DNA of 64,000 nucleotides from Callaeas wilsoni (taxonomy: Eukaryota; Chordata; Aves; Passeriformes; Callaeidae), in assembly GCA_013398955.1 (NCBI GenBank), contig VWPU01006159.1, positions 1 to 64,000 on the forward strand, written 5' to 3'. This document shows positions 50,901 to 59,900 of this stretch, in pieces. The first letter of the stretch is position 1, and every line of letters starts with the position of its first letter. Both the position numbers and the translations under genes were made by a program. The notes under the pieces are model-generated. The model saw only the letters and a program-made list of their open reading frames with translations, was not told the DNA's origin and did not search any database.

Positions 50901-53900
50901 GGTGGTTCAGTAGGCTCAGCTTGCCAGACTATTAATTAGGCAGGCATGGAGATTCCTCTCCCTGCCCTCTGCAATCCAGGATTGTGGGTTTCTGATGCTC
51001 TGCTTACCCTTCCCTCTTCATGCAGTGCCAACTGATGATGTGGATGTCTACTTTGAAACCCCTGCTGATGACAATGAGCATGCTCGCTTCCAGAAGGCCA
51101 AGGAGCAGCTGGAGGTCAGGCACCACAACCGCATGGACCGGGTGAGTGTCAGCCTTCAGGCTTTGTGCTGTGTGGTTGTTCCTGTGTCAGCTTGCTGCCT
51201 CTGTTTTACTGGAAAAATTGGTGGTGAAGTGACTTGCTTTCCAGTTTCCAGCCTTCTGTGTGGTTCTTTCAGTATGACCACACCATGGCAGTCAGATTTT
51301 TATTTCTCCAGTGTTGAGAGAGAAGAATTAGATTAGGTGCTGGGAAGAAATTCTTTACTCAGAGGGTGCTGAAGCCCTGGCACAAGTTGCCCAGAGAGGT
51401 TGATTCCCCGTACCTGGAAGTGTTTAAGGCCAGGTTAGACAGGGCTTGGAGCCATCTGGTCTAGTAGAAGGTGTCCCTGCCCATGGCAGGGGGTGGAACA
51501 AGATGAGCTTTAAGGTCCCTTCCAGCCCAAACCCTTCTTGGATTCTGTGAAACTTGGCTTGTTACTCAGAGGGATTTAGTGCTAGACTTAAACCCCACAA
51601 CAGCTCTTTTGTGCCTTCAAAACCCAGCCAGGCTGTGCTAGGATCTGCCTGTGAAGGCAAATCAGTTCACAAAGATAAGATTGAAAGTTGTGTCTTGTTC
51701 ATGTGTCCTGTCCTTTTCCTGTCCAGGTGAAAAAGGAGTGGGAGGAAGCAGAGCACCAGGCTGTAAATCTCCCCAAGGCAGAAAGGCAGACTCTGATCCA
51801 GGTAAGAGTGGAAGGACCTAAAGGGGAAAGTTACTGAGAGAGATTGCAATATTCAGAGCCAAAAGACAACTGAGGTGCAAGAACAGCCTTCCTTCTCCTT
51901 CAAGAGCTGCCTTTTAGAGGAGGTTTGATTCAATTGCTTGCTTTATTCTTAAAACCGGAGATGATCTGATACTATGCCAGGTCCTTTCCTACACACACTA
52001 GTAGAAAGTGATCTCGCCCCTCAAGCGTAGCAACAGTGGAGCCAAATTGTAATTTCAGACCTTTGGCCTGTTTTACACTAACCACTGGCCTCAGAGCCTG
52101 GTTCAGAGTCAGCCCTGGCTCTCTGGACACACATTTCCTGCTCACGCAGACTTAGTGAAAACAGCTTAGACAGCAGATAAAACTGATTTGCTGCCAAAAT
52201 GCCAATCTTGTGCCTTATGAGGAGAGTTCAGTTTGACTGTGAAGTTCATCAGAGATTGCAGTGTGGGATCGTTAGAGAAAGGCTCTTCTGGCAGTGACAA
52301 CTCTGTGAATTTCTCTCAAACCAATATACAACTAAGTGATTGACTCCAGCTTTTAAGCCCACTTTAGATTTTGTCCTGGAACACAGTTTTCTCTGCATTT
52401 TTTAATGTAAGTCACTGTTTGGAGCTATGGGCAAATCCAAGAGTTTGTCATTATCTCTGTTGAAACATAACACTTAGTGGACTATTCTGGCTGGTTTGGA
52501 AATGAGGGTTATGACCTTTCTAAAAGATTACAGAGAGATTTGATCTGAAGGCATGCTGATGGAAAATTCCCTATGCAATACCTTTGGAAACTTTGCAAAT
52601 TCAAATTAATGGCTCCAGGCTGAAGGGATCAATCCTGTTTTCATATTGCAGGGTCGAGGGAAAGAGATAATACTGTGTCAGTTGTTCAGCACAGCCTGTA
52701 TCCTCCTAAACCCAATATGGTCTTTATGTGAAAGGTCCTTTTCACTCTTCAGACCTTTGAAATGGCTTCTGAAGGAAGTTTGGAAGCCAAATTGTCACTA
52801 CTGAATTTGCAGAGATGAAATCTGCATCAGCGTTTCTCCATGCCTTTCTCTCTTAACTGTAAAGGGGTTAGATATGGAGTTTGACAGTCTTTATTAGTTC
52901 TAAGGGATTTCAGGAGTTGTTGGTCACATAGTGCATTTCACACAGATTACTTTCTTTGTTCTAGCACTTCCAGGCCATGGTGAAATCTCTGGAGAAGGAA
53001 GCAGCAAGTGAGAAACAGCAGCTGGTGGAGACCCACCTGGCTCGTGTGGAAGCCATGCTGAACGATCGCCGTCGCATCGCCCTGGAGAACTACCTGGCTG
53101 CCCTGCAGGCTGACCCACCACGTGTGAGTTTCTTCCCAACACATTTTTCCAGTAGGATAGTACTGGGTAGGATGGCAGGTGGGAATGTCTTGGTGAGAAG
53201 ATTGCCTGTGACTTGCAGAAACTGGGAATTGGTTCCTAGGAAAGCTTCTACATTGTGGAAGTTGGTGCTGTAGACTTAGCAGTGGGTCTGTAATTGACTC
53301 CCTCTCTTTCCTGCCTGGGGAAAAAGCTCTGCTTTGTTTGGTGTCCGTAAGGCACTGTTCATAAGGTGTGGTGTTCTGAGTCACACAGACTTAAAATTGT
53401 GTTCTGAGTCAAACAGGCTTAATTTTAAAAAAAATAAAATATTGAGGGGGTGAGTGCAGGTGACAGATCTGTTCAGCACCAAAGTAGGCTCACACCTGAA
53501 GCGCTGTTTTCAGCTGCGAGTTTGGGTTGACTCCAGTGGTTTGACCTATTCCCTGCTCCTGTCCTGCAGCCCCACCGCATCCTGCAGGCCCTGAAGCGCT
53601 ACGTCCGTGCCGAGAACAAGGACCGGCTGCACACCATCCGCCACTACCAGCACGTCCTGGCAGTGGATCCGGAGAAGGCTGCACAGATGAAATCCCAGGT
53701 ATGAGGGGGTTTCTGTCAAGGGAGCCGTTGTTGCCCAGCCCTGGCTGTTGGAGGCTCTGGAAGCTGTGTGTTGCTGGGTACTACAGCAACTTCATCCTTG
53801 TGGAGCTCTCCCTCTCTCCCGTGCATACTTCCTGTCACCAGATACACTTCCTGCATGGTTTTCCTTGGTGCCTGACTCAGTGTCAAAAACTGGAGCTCAG

Positions 53901-56900
53901 TTTTATACGTTGTTGGTCACAGTGACAGGTTGAGGGGTTTAGATACTAGGTCATTATCAGTTCTATGTTTCCTTTTATCAAGCACCTCTGGAATTTATTT
54001 GCTGGGGACTTAGAAGAAATGAGGAAGTCTGTTCAAGACAACCAGGTGTCTGTGTGTTTCTTTCCTTAGGCTTGTTCTTCATAGTGCCTGTGTTTGGGGT
54101 TTGTGGGAATTCTCTTGTGCCTCTGCAGAGTTATTGCCTGGTTTCCAAAGCATAATTCATAACCCTTTCCAGACACTTGATCAATGTCATTAGCATTATC
54201 AGAAAGTCTGTTTTTGATGAGTTTGTTGTACCATTACACTGTATTTTACTTCTGAACAGCCAGAAAATCCTTTTCCTTCTGCTGGGTAGTGTATATGAAT
54301 ATGCTGCTTCAAACCTGGCCATTGTACTTGTAAAGAGTACTTGCAGATATTCCACAAGTGTTTGGAATTATGTCCCGATACTTGTTTTCTCTTGTTTTAA
54401 AATTGTGAAAGATGTGCTGAAAGGCCCAACTGATTCAAAATTCAAATCAAGAATGGCCTGTTAACACTGAAAGATCTATTTGGAAGGGTATGCCCTTTCT
54501 CAGGTTCAGAGAGAACTCACTGTCCAGTTGCAGCTTTAGGAATGTTTTCCTAGTCCCAGTTTGTGGCTGGTGTGTTGCTTTGGAGTATCTTTGAGTGCTG
54601 CAATGCACAAAAGATAAGCAAGAAGAAGAAAGAATGGAGAGCTGCAAGGAAACAGTGCAGTAGAGCACATCCAGTGCTGCCAAGAGGAAGAAAAGGCACT
54701 GAGGAAAAAATGCATAAAAAACTTTATAACCAGGAGGCGGAAATATCCTCGGTTAAGGGTAGGACAGGGACTGGAGCCTGTTGCTGTCACCTCTGGTGAG
54801 GGGCAGAGTGGTGTCACAGTGATTTTCTAGAAGCAAACCTCACACTGGGAGGTAGCAGATTCCATGGGTTCCACCTCATTTCTGGGTGTTGACAGTTAAC
54901 CTTCACTTTGTGTCTCCTGGTCTCCCACTGCCTGTGGGATTCTTGTTAAGCTGCACATCCCCAGGAGGAGTGGTGGCAACTGTGGTGGTCATGATGATGC
55001 TTGGCTCTCCATGTGGAATTTGTGGTCACGTTTTCAGATACATGTCAAGCACAGCCCAGCTCAGCGCTTTGTTCTGCTGTGGCCACAGCCCAGGAGAGAG
55101 TGTGTGAACTGTGTTCTTAAGCTAAACCCTAAACAGTCCTTAATTCATTCTGAAGGCTGCAGTGTCAACAAATCGACATGCGAATGATGTGGGTGGTACA
55201 GTTCAATTTCCATTCCCTTTACTTTTCAGATGCATTTTAAGCTCCTCAGTCAATTTATTTGATTGACAAGCTGCCACATGCAAAATTAAATTGTTTTCAT
55301 CCTTGCCCTTAAAGGTCAGGCACACATCAGACTGTGAAACAGGTCCATCTGACTCTGCGGCTTTTTGCAATGTTTTGCCATCCATACAAATGTTTTCCTT
55401 GCTCTCCATGATCCCTGATAATGCAGCACCCTCTTCAGGTCAGGCCTGACTTCACGGCTGGATTTAATGTGCTTGGGAGGAGTGATTTGAGCTTGCCCGG
55501 AGCTTGAATGTATTTCTCAAAGAAAGGGACAGCATTGCTGCCAGTGACTGGGTGTAGGACAAATGTAAGGCCACCGTTGGTTTGAAAGGCACCTTTGTTC
55601 TGAAACCAGAGCTGATAAAATACCCTGTCTGCTCCTTTTGCCTGTATCTTTTCTAGCAGTCAGGGATGATAATCCATTTAATAAAGCACTCACTTGTAGC
55701 TGCTGCAGGAGATGAATTATGACTATGTTGGGCATATGGGAAATACCAGCTTTGGTGGCATTTTAGTGTTTCCAGTGGAGAGCTGGTTACTGTGAGAGTC
55801 AGCTGAATCCTCTCTCACTCCCAACATTTCCCAGACTCCTGAGAGCACTGTCTACAGACAGCCAGTTCCAATGAGAGCATCGGTCAGAGAGTTGGACTCG
55901 ATGGCTCTGTGTCCCCCATTGCCTGCCATGGCAGATCCACCAGTAATAGATACTTTATTGCGCAGGGAAAGAACTGGTACCATGAAGTGACTGACAGTCT
56001 TTGCTTACTCCAACACACTCTTGTGCATCTGCAGGTGATGACACATCTTCATGTGATTGAGGAACGGATGAATCAAAGCTTGTCTCTGCTCTACAAGGTG
56101 CCATATGTGGCTGAAGAAATCCAGGATGAGATTGGTGAGTGTGTGTGCCAGCCCCTATGCTGCTGTGTTAAGACTCCCAAGTTTTTATATCCAGTGAGCT
56201 CCCAAAAGATTGCTATCTTCTTTGAGCAGGTGCCCTCGACAACAAGCACTTGGGCTTTGGCTCAGGGAAGATACTCTCTGGATGTTACAAAATAGCCAGT
56301 CAGAATAGCTTGTTCCTAAGAGTTTTCACTGTCCGTTTAAAAAAAACCCAACAATGTTCAGAATAGCAAAACTGTGTTCTAAGGGAGACGAAAAAGATCT
56401 GTAAAAAAACCCCAGATGCTTTCTTCCTTTATAGGTTAATCCCATCTTGCCAAAACCTCTGGCCACATCAAACCTCTTGGCCCTTATTTGAATGTATTTC
56501 TAACCAACACCTTTACTAAGAATTCCAGATGAGATATGCAAGATAAAATAACCTGGCAGCCCTGAGAGCAGTGTTCCCCTGCAGCCCTGCCTCAGCTTGG
56601 TTCAAACCATCTGCCCCTCTGTCCCTGCCAGATTTCATGCAGTTTGTGTAATAATTCCTCTTATTTCTTTCAGATGAACTGCTTCAGGAACAGCGTGCAG
56701 ACATGGATCAGTTCACATCCTCCATTTCTGAGTCCCAGGTGGATGTCAGAGTGAGCTCTGAGGAGAGTGAAGAAATTCCCCTGGATGGCAAACCTTTCCG
56801 CCCGTTCCAGGTGAAAACCTTCCCAGCCTTGCCTGAAAGTGAAGGTATGTGGAACTCAACATTGGGTTCACTGGTGGTTTTCCTTAGACACTAGGCTCAG

Positions 56901-59900
56901 CTGGAACAGAGAAAGCTCCATCCCTTTGGGTGATGTAGAGTAAAGCAGTTGTCCTGACGGACCCCTCGCTCACTGGAGAAGCAGTGCTGCAAGTAATGTC
57001 TGCTGAGCTGTTCTAATGATTTTCTGATTCTTCTCTTTGCCAAATTGTCCTCTCTTTTCATTTTGCAGCGAGTGTTAAGTTTTTTACAGTGTGTCGTGAC
57101 TCTGGAATTAATTTTCAGTCTTTAACAAAAAGGTTCTCCTGTATTGTTAAATCTTTGTGCCGTGACCTGCTAAAGGGCTGAAGGAATTCTTTTTTTTTTT
57201 AATACATATATCTATTTTTTTGTATCATTGGCTGTTGACAGCTGGTGTGTGCGTGTGTATTTATTTTAAAAACACTTGAACAGAGTCCTGAGCTTGAAGC
57301 TGTAGACTAGAAGCTTTTCCCAGAGTCTGAGTCAGAAATCATGCACAAGCCTTTTTTCCTTTCTCTTAATCTCCTTTCTCTGCTATTTTTGTTTTTGTTT
57401 TCCCTCCTGCTAGATCCTCAGCCGGATTTGTACCATCCAATGAAAAAAGGTTGGTTCTAAGCTGCTCCCTCACAGTGCTTTCAATCACTCTCCTACCTCC
57501 TCAGTGTGTTTGATAGCTTCATTTTAGTTCCATACTCACCTTGATTTTCACTTCCCTGCTTTCACTTAGATCAGTAATGTTCAGTTTTGCTTGTTTAGGT
57601 CTAGTGTTAAAGAAGCCAGCTAGTCTGAGCATCTAATTGTGTGTGTGTGCTCCTCCCCGTTGAGTTCATGAGGGTCTCAGAGTGCATGGAGTGGCTCTTA
57701 GCCCTTGGGAAAGGTGTCCTTGGCCAGTGTCTGCAGTGGTGCTTTGCATCTCTCCATGTATGACACTTCTCAGATTAAACCCTGCAGTGCTGGTGGGGAA
57801 TAGTCCAGAGGCTCTTCTGCCTCCTGTGGAACCTGTCCTTGATGCCCCATGACACCACTAAACTAGGAATGAGTGTTCTTCAGGACACAGGCTGTTTCCC
57901 ATCTAAATGTCCTTATGGAGTGCAGCTATGGGACAGATAAGTCAGGAGATTCCTCCTCCGTGTTTGTGCTTTCCTCGGCATCACCTTCCCACACATAGCA
58001 TCTCTCCATACGAGCAAAGTGTGTGTGGTTTTCCATTTCTCCCTTAACTCAGGATTAATTCTGCAGTAGCTGAGTGCCTAGGTAAAAAGTGGCTTTACGA
58101 GCAGCATAGAAATATTAGCATTAAATAATGTCTCTGTTAGTGATATGGAATCAGGGAAAGATCAGTAGAAACGGGGGACTCTTACAGAGTAGTGCTACGT
58201 GAGCTGTGTGTGGAGTAAACCCAGTGTTTTAATCTGCCTTTGGTTCCAAATATATTGTGTAGATCTCAAAGGACAGCAAAAGATTTTGCTAATAACCATT
58301 TCATGTAAGCACACGTAGTTTTGTAACATGGTAAAGGCCAAGTAGCTTGAAACTATTCTCATTATCCATGTTTCTCTGCAAATGTAAGTCACCTTCATCC
58401 CTCTTGTGGAACAGTATGCTGGCTGCTCTGGCAAGAATTGGGACAGACTTTAGTTTGCTTTTTTATTTATTAAATTTTTGGACAACTGCTTTTTTGACTT
58501 GAGGATGATAAATTTTTGCTAGTTCTCCCTGTCTGGGTAAATGATGACCTGGGGACAACGATTGTCCTACACTTGTTCCTCCTCTCCCTTCCATTTTCAT
58601 TGAATTGCTCAAGGGCTTTGAGGGAGTTTTGGATTGGGGTTTGGGAGGGGGATTTTGTGTAGGTGTGTGTTTTTGGGGTTTTTTCCCTGTGAAGTATATA
58701 ATTTAAACTGTGCCTTTGAGCTACATAGAACTGGGTCTGTTACTTGGTGTAGCATACTGAGACAAATAGCAGAGCTCAGCCTCAGCAGCTGAATTCTCAG
58801 CCCTGGAGGCTGTGTTGGGTTGGCTCCTGAGACTGGAATAAAGCAACCATAGGCCAAAATCTGATACAGTTGTTCTGTACAAACTATTTGTGGCTGGTCT
58901 CTCCCAAAAATCCCAGTCATTGACTTCCATAATAACATGACCCGCTTTGACAGTTTTGAGAAGTCAGACTGGCAGTCTTGGCTGTGCTTGGAATCTGATT
59001 ACTGCCTCCAAAGAAAAATGTGGTGCACTAAAACCTGAGATGCTTCATAGTGAAATGCTATTTCCGTGGCATTTTCAGGCAATACAAGCTTGTGCCTGTA
59101 AAAACTTGCCTTGGAGCCAAGTAACCTTTCCTTGCATCTCATCAAAGAACATGCTGCCAATTCCAGCAGCAGTTGACATAATGTCTTGGGCACCTTGCAA
59201 GATCAGCAGTTTGTGCAGAGAGGAGAGATTTGCAGTCACCAGCAAAGCTTGAAGTGCTGTGGTAGAATTTCCCCCACATCATTGGAAAGATCCCACTGCA
59301 GGTTTGAGGCTTCACTGTCCTGCTTTTGCACTAGTGCGTCACAGGTCATTGCATTGTCCCTACTGCCAGTGGAACACTGGGGTTCTAACATGCCGTGTTA
59401 TGTCAGGGCAGTTTGCATCAGACTCTCTTACTGATCTGATCTATTTATAAACACTTTGTATCAAAACAGTTTATGCAGCCCCTTCCGTTAATTGATATTC
59501 TTCTCTTGAGCCAGTGCTGGTTCCAGCCTGGAGATGGGGTAGTAGTGTTCTGGTACAAAGGCTGGTGTCGTTCTGTGCTTCTCCCTTGCCCCGGGATTTA
59601 TTGTTTCTGGGCTTGTGCCGGATATGGGACAGCAGCTCATTACAGAGCCGTGCTGGGTGACCTTGGAATTCTCATTCCTGAGGTGCTTGCCGATGCGCCT
59701 GATTCCAGCAGAATGGGTGATGCTGAAAGCATTCCCTGTGTGCTGGCTCTTGGCAGATGGATGTGTGCCCACTCCTGTCCAGGGTCACGGAGGGGTGTTG
59801 GTGACCCGGGGTGACACCCACGGACGTCACTGCACTCACTGTGTGTTACGCTTTGTCTGGGGCCATCTAACAGAAGCACTTAACAGTGCGATTTGTCTGG

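Noticed and set aside
49068..51025. OX-2-type exon after the Kunitz exon, as in APP
   Set aside because: No matching frame with splice sites was found, and APLP2 is not known to have it.
55860..55915. CR1-like phrase in intron 11
   Set aside because: Only about 20 bases recall CR1, with no following 3' end.
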